From positions 1-49,450 of the forward strand of contig CAUDEY010000014.1 of assembly GCA_958448705.1 (NCBI GenBank): DNA of 49,450 nucleotides, written 5' to 3'. Under the pieces are notes generated by a model. It ran no database searches. It was not told the DNA's origin and saw only the letters and a program-made list of their open reading frames with translations. The DNA comes from UMGS1322 sp900550765. Lineage in GTDB: Bacteria; Bacillota; Clostridia; Christensenellales; QALW01. This document shows positions 25,808 to 34,660 of this stretch, piece by piece; position 1 is the first letter of the stretch; every line of letters starts with the position of its first letter. A program made the position numbers and the translations under genes.

Positions 25808-27282
25808 ACTACAACTCCCGCTGTAAAAATGATCAGCGGAACAGCAACCACAAGAATGGAAAACCAGACCTTCATATCCAGCTGACTCATCTGCACATAG
25901 CTGGACGTAAGATCAATTCCTACATTTACTAATTCATCTGAGGAGCTTTTTCCTGCCAGCCAGTTGATACCGTTACGCAGAATATTGGAATTTCCCAGAT
26001 AATCGCCCGTAGCAATACTGGAAGACCCCATCAATAAAATACGCGTTGTAGTTGTTGCAGTCGTGCCCGATATTCCCTCATTTACACGTTCGTATGCACA
26101 TGCGATACTATGAACATTTTTACTGTAATTACCCGCTACCGCCTCTGCCTCACTGGCCTGACTCCAGGGAATCATGACGCTGGTTGCATAGCTGGTCAAA
26201 ACATTGGAAAAAGTCTCCTTATAGATTCCCATCGTAGTACCCGTACCATATTTATAAGAAAAACTTGCTGCTTCACTCACCCACACAGGTTCATTGGCCG
26301 AACGTACCGCCGCCGAAACCTCATGCGCCTGATCCGCTACCAGTTCGATCAGTTTTGCGGAACTTGCCGACCGATGTGCTTCGTCGGTTTCAGCAATAAC
26401 GCCGTCATTTAAAGATAAATTAAAATATTCCAGCAAGTTATTGTAATTCACAAGGGGTTCTCCTGCGTCATCCACCAACCGGCTGCACATAAATAACATT
26501 CTGCCGTAGCTTTCATCCAAAAAGGAAATAATCTGGTTATATTCCTCCAAAGAAAGATCATTTCTCGGTTGGAGTACTACCAAAATATCTCCCTGACGAA
26601 GCTGCTGCTGCCCGGATATCAAATTGATTTCTTCTACATTAAAGTTTTCGCGTTGAATCCGGTTGATCATGGTTTCAATCTCTTCCCCAGTATTTTCCCC
26701 ATGGCCAGTAAGAATATATACATTCTGCCGAACTCCCGTGCGCAGATAAATCAACGCACTTGTAATCCAACGCTGAAGCACAAAATAATTCTTTCCTGTC
26801 CGGGTGTTGTTTTCCACCATTTCGCTTTCATTAAACGCATGATAATGGCTTTCATCATCCGCTCTTGCTACGACTACCGCATAGGAAGCCAGTTGCTTGG
26901 TATCGCTGCTGAACTGCTCCAGCTTGGAAGGATTGACGACCGGGTCTACATTTTTAGAAGTAATTTTATCGCTGGCACCGTCAAACAGCGCAACGATATT
27001 CTGAATCATTCCGCTGTAATTGTCCGCCTGCCCTGCGGGAATAAAGGTGTAGATGATAATATCATTTTCCAAATCCCGAATCGCTGTTTCTGCATTCTTA
27101 TCCAGCGTATAGGCATCCGTGGGCGTAAAGTCAATTTTTAAACCATTATTATTTTCTACATACGTCGCCAACACATTTAATGCCAGTACAGCAACAATTA
27201 CCAACACAGTAATCGCCACGGAAAAGCCTCCGTACTTAAGGCTGCGCTTATCTCTGTGAAGCGTTGTTTGACCGTTCTTCAT
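25783..27282 (-). CDS. GldG-like ABC transporter accessory protein
   Basis: 499 residues. One membrane helix follows a short basic N-terminus (about 20-42), and a second lies at the C-terminus (about 470-492). The outer part between them starts with LKIDFTPTDAYTLDKNAETAI, then a segment with LTGHGENTGEEI near residue 190, both typical of the GldG/IFT52-like 'ABC_transp_aux' family. The C-terminal helix follows a Met/Asp-rich turn. It directly follows the permease gene (3-base gap) and overlaps the DUF4340-like gene. In Bacteroidetes the homologue serves gliding; here a general envelope export role is more likely. Confidence 0.8.
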   Translation of the reverse strand: MKNGQTTLHRDKRSLKYGGFSVAITVLVIVAVLALNVLATYVENNNGLKIDFTPTDAYTLDKNAETAIRDLENDIIIYTFIPAGQADNYSGMIQNIVALFDGASDKITSKNVDPVVNPSKLEQFSSDTKQLASYAVVVARADDESHYHAFNESEMVENNTRTGKNYFVLQRWITSALIYLRTGVRQNVYILTGHGENTGEEIETMINRIQRENFNVEEINLISGQQQLRQGDILVVLQPRNDLSLEEYNQIISFLDESYGRMLFMCSRLVDDAGEPLVNYNNLLEYFNLSLNDGVIAETDEAHRSASSAKLIELVADQAHEVSAAVRSANEPVWVSEAASFSYKYGTGTTMGIYKETFSNVLTSYATSVMIPWSQASEAEAVAGNYSKNVHSIACAYERVNEGISGTTATTTTRILLMGSSSIATGDYLGNSNILRNGINWLAGKSSSDELVNVGIDLTSSYVQMSQLDMKVWFSILVVAVPLIIFTAGVVVWVRRKNL

Positions 27283-27285
27283 TCT

Positions 27286-28029
27286 TTATACCCCCGTCCA
27301 TCTTCTGCGCTCAATCGCACGTACCGTCAAAAATAAAAACAAACCGGAAAGACTGATATAGTATACAAACGGTGCAAAGCCCACAATGCCGTCTGCAAAA
27401 TTTTGATATCTGGCAAGCATATTCAAAGAAGACGCCACCATATTCAGAAAATCACTGCCCAAATTGGTAAGTGTATTATTCCCCAGCCAAATAAAGAATG
27501 CTACTGCAAAACTGACGACTGCTGCTACCACCTGACTTTCAGTCATAGACGAAATAAATACACCGACAGCCATAAAGGTAGCCCCCATCATAAAAAAGCC
27601 TACATACTGCACCATCAGCATGGAAAAGCTGAGCGAGCCGGATGAAGTATAAATAACAATCACCAGCGGAAAAATCAGGTTCAGCACCATTGCGATCAAC
27701 AGCACAAAAAGTGCAGCAAGATATTTTCCCAACACTACGGAAGGAATACTCAAGGGGGAAGTCAAATACAGCTGATCTGTCTTGTTCCGGCGCTCCTCAG
27801 CAAAAATACGCATCGTCAGGACGGGGGTAATAAAGCTTAAATAGATTGTCATATTCTGAAGTGCTGTTGAATAATCCGCTCTTCCGGAATATCCCGTACC
27901 ATAGGTGTTGGCCGTAAGGTTCACATTAAAAAACAAAATCGCGCTGATCAGCATAAAAATGGCGATAAATACGTAACCCACAGGGGAATAGAAATAATTC
28001 TGTATCTCTTTTTTACAAACCGCCCACAT
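27286..28029 (-). CDS. ABC-2-type permease, GldF-like
   Basis: 247 residues with six hydrophobic helices. The N-terminus MWAVCKKEIQNYFYSPVGYVF is the usual start of GldF/NosY-like permeases, and the ABC-2 signature LTMRIFAEERRNKTDQL follows near residue 80. The frame opens 21 codons upstream inside the ATPase gene, but AGGGAG lies 7 bases before the ATG at 28029, one base after the ATPase stop. Partner of the ATPase upstream and the GldG-like protein downstream. Confidence 0.85.
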   Translation of the reverse strand: MWAVCKKEIQNYFYSPVGYVFIAIFMLISAILFFNVNLTANTYGTGYSGRADYSTALQNMTIYLSFITPVLTMRIFAEERRNKTDQLYLTSPLSIPSVVLGKYLAALFVLLIAMVLNLIFPLVIVIYTSSGSLSFSMLMVQYVGFFMMGATFMAVGVFISSMTESQVVAAVVSFAVAFFIWLGNNTLTNLGSDFLNMVASSLNMLARYQNFADGIVGFAPFVYYISLSGLFLFLTVRAIERRRWTGV

Positions 28030-28030
28030 A

Positions 28031-28975
28031 TTACAGCTCCCTTTCCGTACCAGTAAGCTTGAGGAAGATATCCTCAAGGGTAACGTCCACATATTTAATC
28101 ATCAAAATCGGCATATTAGCCTTTGCCATAGCATTAAACATCGGCCGGCGGATATCCGTACCCTTTACGGTTTCCACCATCATATCCACCGTATCGCGCT
28201 CCTTTACGCCTAATCCCTCTACATACTGAACACCATTTAAAGACCGTAATATTTTCGTCGCAGCAGATTCACTTCCTGCAACACGAATCACCATATTAGC
28301 GCTCTCCTGAATTCCTTCCTGTAAATTCGCCAGAGTATCCTGTGCAACAATCCGGCCTTCATTGATAATGACCACCTGTTCACAAACATCTGCTACCTCA
28401 GGCAAAATATGCGAGGAAAGGATAATCGTATGTTTTTTCCCCAACGCCTTTATCATGCGCCGAATTTCTATGATTTGTTTAGGGTCAAGCCCAACGGTGG
28501 GCTCGTCCAGAATCAGCACCTCCGGATTCCCCACCAGCGCCTGAGCCATCCCCACACGTTGCTGATAGCCTTTGGAAAGATTGCCGATACGACGATGAAT
28601 CACATCGGTAAGCTTCACCAGCTGCGCGATCTCGTCAATATGTCCGGGAATCGCACTTGCCTTTACGTCTTTAATCGCACATACGAACTTCAAGTATTCC
28701 AGCACCGTCATCTCTTGGTAAATCGGCGGATGCTCCGGAAGATACCCGATATGCTTTTTGACCTCCCGTGGATTTTTCAGGATATCATATCCCGCAATAC
28801 GGGCAGTACCGCTAGTGGCGGAAATATAGCCGGTAATGATATTCATTGTAGTGCTCTTTCCCGCACCGTTGCGCCCAAGGAACCCGACTATCGCGCCTTT
28901 TTTCACCTTAAAGCTGATATTGTCCACTGCCAGCTTCTTGCCGTAGAGTTTTGTTAGATTTTCTATTTCTATCAT
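28031..28975 (-). CDS. ABC transporter ATPase, GldA-like
   Basis: 314 residues. Walker A GRNGAGKS is at 34-41, the signature LSKGYQQRVG near 135-144, Walker B VLILDEPTVGLDP near 155-168, and the switch His in SSHILPE. The C-terminal 90 residues form an extra regulatory domain common in ABC-2 exporters of this type. A GGGAGGA lies 6-7 bases before the ATG at 28975; the frame-open codon at 28990 overlaps the dnaB stop. It energises the permease encoded next. Confidence 0.9.
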   Translation of the reverse strand: MIEIENLTKLYGKKLAVDNISFKVKKGAIVGFLGRNGAGKSTTMNIITGYISATSGTARIAGYDILKNPREVKKHIGYLPEHPPIYQEMTVLEYLKFVCAIKDVKASAIPGHIDEIAQLVKLTDVIHRRIGNLSKGYQQRVGMAQALVGNPEVLILDEPTVGLDPKQIIEIRRMIKALGKKHTIILSSHILPEVADVCEQVVIINEGRIVAQDTLANLQEGIQESANMVIRVAGSESAATKILRSLNGVQYVEGLGVKERDTVDMMVETVKGTDIRRPMFNAMAKANMPILMIKYVDVTLEDIFLKLTGTEREL

Positions 28976-28989
28976 AAAGGGTCCTCCCA

Positions 28990-30336
28990 TTATTCATCGT
29001 CCCGATAGGATCTGCTCAAGAACTGTGTAAGCTCCGGCTTCCAGGTAAGCTCTACCGTACCGGTAGAACCGTTGCGCTGCTTGGCAATAATGATCTGCGC
29101 CAGATTTTTATCCACGTCTTCATCGGCATCCTGATAATACCCCGGCCGATGGACCAACATAACAACATCGGCATCCTGTTCGATGGCACCGGATTCCCGC
29201 AGATCCGAAAGCATCGGCGTATGATCTTTTCTTCCGCTGGTTACGCCACGGTTCAGCTGTGACAGTACAATCACCGGCACATTCAGCGTACGCGCCAGTC
29301 CCTTTAACTGACGGGAAAGCTCCGATACTTCTTGCTGACGGCTTTCTTTGGTATTGGTAGCCATCAGAGAGATATAGTCGACCACTACAAGCGCAAGATC
29401 TTTGATCCGCCGGCATTTACTGCGTATTTCCGCCACACCGATCTGCCCGGTATCATCAATATAAAGTTTAGAATTATTCAGCAATTCCGTCGCGTCATAA
29501 ATGCTTTCCCAATCCGCCTGGGAAAGATCTCCCTTGCGAATCTTATTTCCGTCAACCCCCGCAGCGGTACCGATCAGACGCATTAATAAATCATTTCGGC
29601 TCATTTCCAGGCTGAAAAACGCAACAGATTTCTTTTCCACCATGGCCGCATGTGCGGCTATATTCATCGCAAGGCTCGTTTTTCCCATGCTTGGCCGGCC
29701 GGCAATAATAATAAGGTTTGCCGGCTGCAGGCCGCCCGTTATATCATCTATTTCATAAAAGCCCGTAGGTACACCGCGCGTTTTGCCATGATTCAAATAA
29801 ATCTCACGAATTTCCTCATAAACCTCATTTACCGTCTCGCTTACATGGCAAAGACGTGACGATTCATTATTCATGGCAATATTAAACAGCGCCCGCTCCG
29901 TCGTTTCAATAATATCCTTGGCAGGCTCTTCAGCAGTATAACAATCGGATACAGAATCACTCAAAGAAGTGATCAGCTGCCGCAGTTTATATTTTTCTAC
30001 CACAATATCAGCATAATGCGTGACATTGGCAACGCTGGGAACCACATCGGTAAGCTCCGTCAAATAACTGATACCGCCCACATTTTCCAAACTGCCGCGC
30101 TTAACCAGCTCACTGGAAAGCGTGACAATATCAATAGGCCTGTCCGCCTTCAGCAGCTCGCACATGGCTTCATAGATTTCCTGATTATTGGTACGGTAAA
30201 AGTAATCCTTATGTTTTATTTTTTCATACACTGCGTTAATGCAATCGGAATTGAGCAAAATGGCCCCCAAGACCGATCGCTCACTTTCAATATCGTTAGG
30301 CATCATCCGCACTGTGTTATTTTCCAAACGTTTCAC
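28990..30336 (-). CDS. dnaB: Replicative DNA helicase DnaB
   Basis: Hexameric helicase of the replication fork (DnaC in B. subtilis naming). The N-terminal domain begins PNDIESERSVLGAILL, and the RecA-like motor has Walker A GRPSMGKTS near residue 212, VVVDYISLM and the QLNRGV and RESGAIEQDADVV blocks. The 448-residue length is normal and no intein is present. The GTG at 30336 is only one base from its GGAGA, so the TTG at 30327 (GGAG 9 bases upstream) may be the real start. It is followed closely by a Gld-type ABC operon. Confidence 0.95.
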   Translation of the reverse strand: MKRLENNTVRMMPNDIESERSVLGAILLNSDCINAVYEKIKHKDYFYRTNNQEIYEAMCELLKADRPIDIVTLSSELVKRGSLENVGGISYLTELTDVVPSVANVTHYADIVVEKYKLRQLITSLSDSVSDCYTAEEPAKDIIETTERALFNIAMNNESSRLCHVSETVNEVYEEIREIYLNHGKTRGVPTGFYEIDDITGGLQPANLIIIAGRPSMGKTSLAMNIAAHAAMVEKKSVAFFSLEMSRNDLLMRLIGTAAGVDGNKIRKGDLSQADWESIYDATELLNNSKLYIDDTGQIGVAEIRSKCRRIKDLALVVVDYISLMATNTKESRQQEVSELSRQLKGLARTLNVPVIVLSQLNRGVTSGRKDHTPMLSDLRESGAIEQDADVVMLVHRPGYYQDADEDVDKNLAQIIIAKQRNGSTGTVELTWKPELTQFLSRSYRDDE

Positions 30337-30369
30337 TCTCCGTTTTAAAAAGCCGTCCTCTACTTTCCT

Positions 30370-30398
30370 ATTTTATATCAAACCGACGGCAAAGTAAA
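30370..30398 (-). promoter_or_regulatory. Probable promoter before dnaB
   Basis: TTTACT, a 17-base spacer and TAAAAT on the minus strand in the 101-base gap between the HIT gene and dnaB. It could drive dnaB and the ABC genes separately from rsmE. Confidence 0.5.
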
Positions 30399-30437
30399 TA
30401 AATTATCCTTAATTTTAAATAAATATTCACAGAATTT

Positions 30438-30779
30438 TCAGCCAAACTGCTCTCCGAACTGTTTTCCGCCCAAAATATGAAAATGAAGATGCAGTACCGT
30501 TTGCCCTCCGTTTTTTCCCACATTGCTCACCAAACGAAAGCCGTCATGCAGCCCTTGCTCTTTGGCAATCCGCCCGATCACCTCAAAAATATGCGCAATC
30601 AGCGCACCGTCCTCAGGTGCAAGCGCAGCCGCACTCTGAATATGCTTTTTAGGAATCACAAGAATATGCACCGGCGCGGCGGGTGCAATATCTTGAAATG
30701 CCAGCACGGACGCATCCTCATATACCTTTTTTGAAGGAATTTCCCCTTTTACGATTTTACAAAAAATACAATCATTCAT
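30438..30779 (-). CDS. HIT-family nucleotide hydrolase/transferase
   Basis: 113 residues. The histidine triad H97-x-H99-x-H101 is intact (TVLHLHFHILGG). C4-x-x-C7 together with His residues fits the zinc site of Hint-type members. The family hydrolyses nucleoside phosphoramidates or adenylates; the cell role is not settled. The frame opens at 30815, but AAAGGA precedes the ATG at 30779, which lies 4 bases after the mtaB stop. Confidence 0.9.
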   Translation of the reverse strand: MNDCIFCKIVKGEIPSKKVYEDASVLAFQDIAPAAPVHILVIPKKHIQSAAALAPEDGALIAHIFEVIGRIAKEQGLHDGFRLVSNVGKNGGQTVLHLHFHILGGKQFGEQFG

Positions 30780-30783
30780 TGCT

Positions 30784-32061
30784 TTATATCCTTTCGCCAA
30801 GCAGCCCATCTTCACTAAGCTGCGTTATTTTTACAAAAACGATTTTCCCTGCCAGTCCTTCTCCCGGAAACGATACCTGCAAATGCTCTTTTGTTAAGCC
30901 ATACTGCCTGCCGCCAAAATCATTTTCACACAGCACACTTTTGGTCATTCCGATAAATTGCCGGCGATATTCCTTGCTTTTCTGTTCACAAAGCGCGGAA
31001 AGCTGCGCCGCCCGTGCCGCCTTTACACTTTTAGGCAGCTGTCCTTCCATTACAGCCGCGCGTGTCCCCTCTCTTGCCGAATAAGGAAACACATGCACCC
31101 AGGCAAACCCTACTTTCTCCGTAAAAGCCAGCGTTTGGCGGAATTCTTCCTCTGTTTCTCCGGGGAATCCGACAATAATATCCGTAGAAATTGCCGAAAG
31201 AGGATCGAGCTTTCTGATCTTTTCCACAGCCTGGAAATATTCCTCCGCCGTATACCTCCGGTTCATTCGCTTCAGCACCGTATCGCTGCCCGATTGCAGA
31301 GAGAGATGATACTGCCGGCAGAACTCTTCCTTTGCGCATACGCGAGCAAGAAACGCATCGGTAATAATATTCGGCTCCAATGAGCCCAGCCGTACGCGTT
31401 CAATCCCGTCGATGGCAGCGATGCGTTCCACCGCATCAGCAAGACTGACGGAAAAGTTCCATTCTCTTCCATAAGAAGAAAGATGAATGCCGTTAAGTAC
31501 GATTTCGCAAAACCCCGCGCGGGCAAGCTCGCGGCACTGCTCTTCAATGTGCTCAAGCTCCCGGGAGCATTCCCGGCCGCGCACGTAAGGAATAATGCAA
31601 TAGGAGCAAAAATTATTGCAGCCATCCTGTATTTTAATAAACGCCCTTGTTTTTTCACCCAGGGAATCCGGAAGCTCCTGATATGCAGAAAAATGCGTCA
31701 TATCTTCTACAGAACAACCCTTCAGGCCGCTTAAGATCATAGCCGGCAAATTTTGCTTCTGGGTGTTTCCCGCTACGATAGAAACACCGGGAATTCCATA
31801 AAACAGTTCCGGTGCCTTTTGCGCCGCACAGCCGGTCACTGCAATAACCGCCGATGAATTTTTTGCTACGGCTCTGCGCACCAGCTGACGGGATTTTCTC
31901 TCGCCTTCAGCCGTTACGCAGCAGGTATTGATAATATAAACCTCGGCTAACTCGTCAAAATCTACAATGGTATAGCCGTTTTTCTTCATCATTTCGGCCA
32001 GGGCCTGTGTTTCACACTGATTGACCTTACATCCCAGCGTGGTAAGCGCGCACCTAAACAT
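30784..32061 (-). CDS. mtaB: tRNA t6A37 methylthiotransferase MtaB
   Basis: Radical-SAM enzyme converting t6A37 of certain tRNAs to ms2t6A. MTTase cysteines C11, C47 and C78, then the radical-SAM cluster C148-x3-C152-x2-C155, and a TRAM-like end. The start TLGCKVNQCETQA is diagnostic of MtaB rather than MiaB or RimO. The 425-residue length is normal. Its start overlaps the end of rsmE by 8 bases. It is the second methylthiotransferase in this window. Confidence 0.93.
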   Translation of the reverse strand: MFRCALTTLGCKVNQCETQALAEMMKKNGYTIVDFDELAEVYIINTCCVTAEGERKSRQLVRRAVAKNSSAVIAVTGCAAQKAPELFYGIPGVSIVAGNTQKQNLPAMILSGLKGCSVEDMTHFSAYQELPDSLGEKTRAFIKIQDGCNNFCSYCIIPYVRGRECSRELEHIEEQCRELARAGFCEIVLNGIHLSSYGREWNFSVSLADAVERIAAIDGIERVRLGSLEPNIITDAFLARVCAKEEFCRQYHLSLQSGSDTVLKRMNRRYTAEEYFQAVEKIRKLDPLSAISTDIIVGFPGETEEEFRQTLAFTEKVGFAWVHVFPYSAREGTRAAVMEGQLPKSVKAARAAQLSALCEQKSKEYRRQFIGMTKSVLCENDFGGRQYGLTKEHLQVSFPGEGLAGKIVFVKITQLSEDGLLGERI

Positions 32062-32782
32062 CCATTTCCCCCATCAGGCATAAAATGACAGCCCCGGCGG
32101 CAATAGCGGCTGTCTCCGCCCGCAGGATACGTCTGCCCAAGCTTACACTAACGGCTCCGGCGTTCTCCAGACTTTTATGCTCTGCCTCGGTAATTCCGCC
32201 TTCAGGACCTATAAAATAGGCGGCACTTTGGCTTTTCCTTACCGCCTTTGCTATACTTACGGATTTTTCTTCTTCATAGGCTGTCAGCTTTAATGGATAT
32301 TGGGAAAGCTTTTCAACGGCACTTTGAAAGGTACAGACCGGCTCAATTGCAGGAACCTTGGAACGGCCGCACTGCTTGCAGGCCTCCAATGCAATTTTCT
32401 GCCAACGCGCCTGCTTATGCGCCTCCTCCGGCGTTATTTTTACCACCGTTCGCTCTGTAAGCACCGGCACAATACGGCTGACGCCAAGCTCCGCGGCCTT
32501 TTGTATGACAAAATCCATTTTTTCATTCTTAATCACGGATTGAAACAGCACAAGCTCTGTTTGGGGCTCATTTTTATTTTGAAAGCAGCGCTCAATCCGC
32601 GCTGCGCACTTCTCACCGCAAGCTGTCAGCGTACATTCGTAATCCATACCGCTGCCGTCGCAAACAAGAATCTGTTCGCCCGGCTCCAGACGCAGCACCC
32701 GACAGATATGCGCAGATTCCGCCCTATCAAACAACACGGTATTTCCTGTGATATTCTCTTTTAACGCATAAAACCGGCGCAT
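32054..32782 (-). CDS. rsmE: 16S rRNA m3U1498 methyltransferase RsmE
   Basis: SPOUT-class methyltransferase of 242 residues. An N-terminal PUA-like part (MRRFYALKENITG, SAHICRVLRLEPGEQILVCDG) is followed by the knotted SAM domain with IGPEGGITEAE and LGRRILRAETA. The frame extends to 32833, but GAGG lies just before the ATG at 32782 and a promoter immediately upstream excludes the longer start. It heads the operon rsmE-mtaB-HIT. Confidence 0.93.
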   Translation of the reverse strand: MRRFYALKENITGNTVLFDRAESAHICRVLRLEPGEQILVCDGSGMDYECTLTACGEKCAARIERCFQNKNEPQTELVLFQSVIKNEKMDFVIQKAAELGVSRIVPVLTERTVVKITPEEAHKQARWQKIALEACKQCGRSKVPAIEPVCTFQSAVEKLSQYPLKLTAYEEEKSVSIAKAVRKSQSAAYFIGPEGGITEAEHKSLENAGAVSVSLGRRILRAETAAIAAGAVILCLMGEMDV

Positions 32783-32812
32783 ACAAACCTCTGTTACGGC
32801 AGAATTCATTTT

Positions 32813-32841
32813 ATTATACCGCACAAATACCATTTTGTAAA
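32813..32841 (-). promoter_or_regulatory. Promoter of the rsmE-mtaB-HIT run
   Basis: TTTACA, a 17-base spacer and TATAAT on the minus strand; predicted start near 32806, with a leader of about 25 bases to the rsmE ATG. Confidence 0.75.
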
Positions 32842-32934
32842 TTAAATTAGTAACTGCAAAAGACTATAACTCCTATAAGAATCCTGATCTGTTTGCTTTT
32901 ATTAAAAGTAAAAAAAATAATTTTATGCCAGATA

Positions 32935-32963
32935 TTGACTTCTAAAATAGTATTTTATATACT
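32935..32963 (+). promoter_or_regulatory. Strong promoter for the secreted protease gene
   Basis: TTGACT, a 17-base spacer and TATACT on the plus strand, divergent from the rsmE promoter. Transcription should start near 32970. Confidence 0.75.
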
Positions 32964-32969
32964 ATGAGA

Positions 32970-33070
32970 GAAAGCGGCTTTATTCCCGCTGCAAAAAGGG
33001 ATGAAAAAATTTCCGCCGTACCGGAGGTGCCGCTAAAAGGTCTAATAAACCTTTAAGAAAAAGAAGATAA
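32970..33070 (+). promoter_or_regulatory. Structured 5' leader of the protease gene, class not recognised
   Basis: The roughly 107-base leader has clear pairing. AGCGGC (from 32972) pairs with GCCGCT (about 33029) and closes a domain that contains a TTCCC/GGGAT hairpin and CCG/CGG pairings around ACCGGAGGT. A second hairpin, AAAGGT-CTAATAA-ACCTTT, follows. The ribosome binding region of the gene (AAGAAGATAA) is weak, while GGAGG is buried in the first domain. This could be a riboswitch or other translation control. It lacks the conserved words of the common c-di-GMP, T-box, SAM, TPP and purine classes I compared by eye. Confidence 0.4.
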
Positions 33071-33076
33071 CCGCGT

Positions 33077-34645
33077 ATGAGTATTTTCTTACAGAAACAC
33101 CGAACCAAAACTTTTGCCTGTGTTTTAGCGCTGGTGCTTTTGCTGTGCGGCCTGGGGCTGCACCCGCTCACCGCACGGGCAGAAGCCCTCTCCCTTGGGC
33201 AAACGAACAGCTTTGAAAGCGGAACCGATATGACCGGCTGGTACGGCGCCTATGGCGTGTATACTACACTTTCTACCGACTGCGCCCATACCGGCAGCCG
33301 CTCCTTGAAATATTCCGGCCGGCAGCAAAGCTGGTACACGCCGGCCATTAACCTTTATGAAACGTTTCAAAATAACGGAGCCGGACGGTATCGGATCAGC
33401 ATGTGGGTGCGTACGAATATCGTAAACCTATCAAACCCCAATATCCGAATGCTGATCCGCGGTTGGGAAGAGAATTCGTTCATCACCCAGCAAGGCTCCA
33501 ATTATTTTTACACACTGACTTCACCTGTAAGGATGTCGGCAGGAGACTGGCAATATCTTTCCGGAACAGTGGATGTGCTTGCAAGCGATATTTCCGCAAA
33601 TACCGGTATTTTTACATTGGCGCTGGATTATTTAGGCACAGCTGATGGCCAACTGCTGTATATAGACGATTTTTGCGTTGAAAAAGAGACCGTCGGTACC
33701 GCATACCTGTATTTCGAGAAATCATTATATCACTTTAAACCATATAGAAATAGCGGTAATGCGATTTACTCAGTAAAAGCACATGTCTATCCGCCGAATG
33801 CAGACGATCAGGATATCCGTTATGAATCAAGTAATACGCTTGTGGTTTCGATAAATGAAAAGACGGGGCAAGTATTCACAGGAGCTCCCGGCAATGCAAC
33901 GATTACCGCATATTTGGCTTCAAACCCGGACAAAAGAATTACCTGCCAGATTTCGGTAAAGTATGAATTATCGGTACGGCATTATTATGATCAGGGACTT
34001 GTTGTACGTAGAGGAGATGCTGTGGGCGGAATCACAGATAATCAACAATTTACATCTGAAATATTAGAAGAAGTTTTTGGTTTGGAAATAACTACCAATT
34101 TTATTACCACTTACTCCAGTACGGCAGACAGATGCAAAGGAACTGTAACTTCAGCAAATTTAGATACAATGTGTACAAATCACAACCCAAGCTGTAGTAA
34201 TTCTGGATATATGTATTATGATTTTCATAACAATCACGATATTACAGGAAATACAAACGTAATCGTTTTTTGGTCCGGACATCGAACAGATAGAGAAGGT
34301 AATAATGCGGAAGAAGATGCCAACGTAAACAGAAGTTGCTATTATAGAGACGATGATGGTAGTGCAAACATTATGATGTTAAATAATGATGATACTTTTT
34401 ATCGTAATAGATATACTCTTCTGCATGAAACCGCGCATGCGATAGGTGCACCGGATCACTATCATGAAGAAGATGAAGCAGGAAATTGCAAGAATTCTAC
34501 GCTTTGCTCTGAATGTGGTGGTTCCAACAAACGTCCAGAAGCATGTACTATGAATATAACTAAATACTACGCTGGAGCAAAAAAGAATTATTTCTGTGCT
34601 GAATGCAGAGAAGATATGCGTCAACATTTAGCAGAACATCATTAA
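33077..34645 (+). CDS. Secreted metzincin-like zinc metalloprotease with lectin-like and Ig-like domains
   Basis: 522 residues. The signal peptide ends near ARA (residues 33-35). Residues about 40-210 look like a carbohydrate-binding jelly roll (SFESGTDMTGWYG start, YIDDFCVE end). About 212-298 form a bacterial Ig-like (BIG2-type) domain, with RYESSNTLVVSINEKTGQV. The C-terminal catalytic part has H450-E-x-x-H454-x-x-G457-x-x-D460 followed by H461, a metzincin-type zinc site, and a candidate Met-turn at Met492. Extra Cys pairs C477/C480 and C507/C510 suggest a second zinc or disulfides. It acts outside the cell; the substrate is unknown. The two lipoproteins downstream may be partners. Confidence 0.72.
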   Translation: MSIFLQKHRTKTFACVLALVLLLCGLGLHPLTARAEALSLGQTNSFESGTDMTGWYGAYGVYTTLSTDCAHTGSRSLKYSGRQQSWYTPAINLYETFQNNGAGRYRISMWVRTNIVNLSNPNIRMLIRGWEENSFITQQGSNYFYTLTSPVRMSAGDWQYLSGTVDVLASDISANTGIFTLALDYLGTADGQLLYIDDFCVEKETVGTAYLYFEKSLYHFKPYRNSGNAIYSVKAHVYPPNADDQDIRYESSNTLVVSINEKTGQVFTGAPGNATITAYLASNPDKRITCQISVKYELSVRHYYDQGLVVRRGDAVGGITDNQQFTSEILEEVFGLEITTNFITTYSSTADRCKGTVTSANLDTMCTNHNPSCSNSGYMYYDFHNNHDITGNTNVIVFWSGHRTDREGNNAEEDANVNRSCYYRDDDGSANIMMLNNDDTFYRNRYTLLHETAHAIGAPDHYHEEDEAGNCKNSTLCSECGGSNKRPEACTMNITKYYAGAKKNYFCAECREDMRQHLAEHH

Positions 34646-34660
34646 TAAAAGGAGAAAAAA

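Noticed and set aside
32970..33076. c-di-GMP or T-box riboswitch call for the leader
   Set aside because: The conserved words of these classes (for example GACGCAAAG, or the T-box GGTGG-ACCGCG block) are absent.
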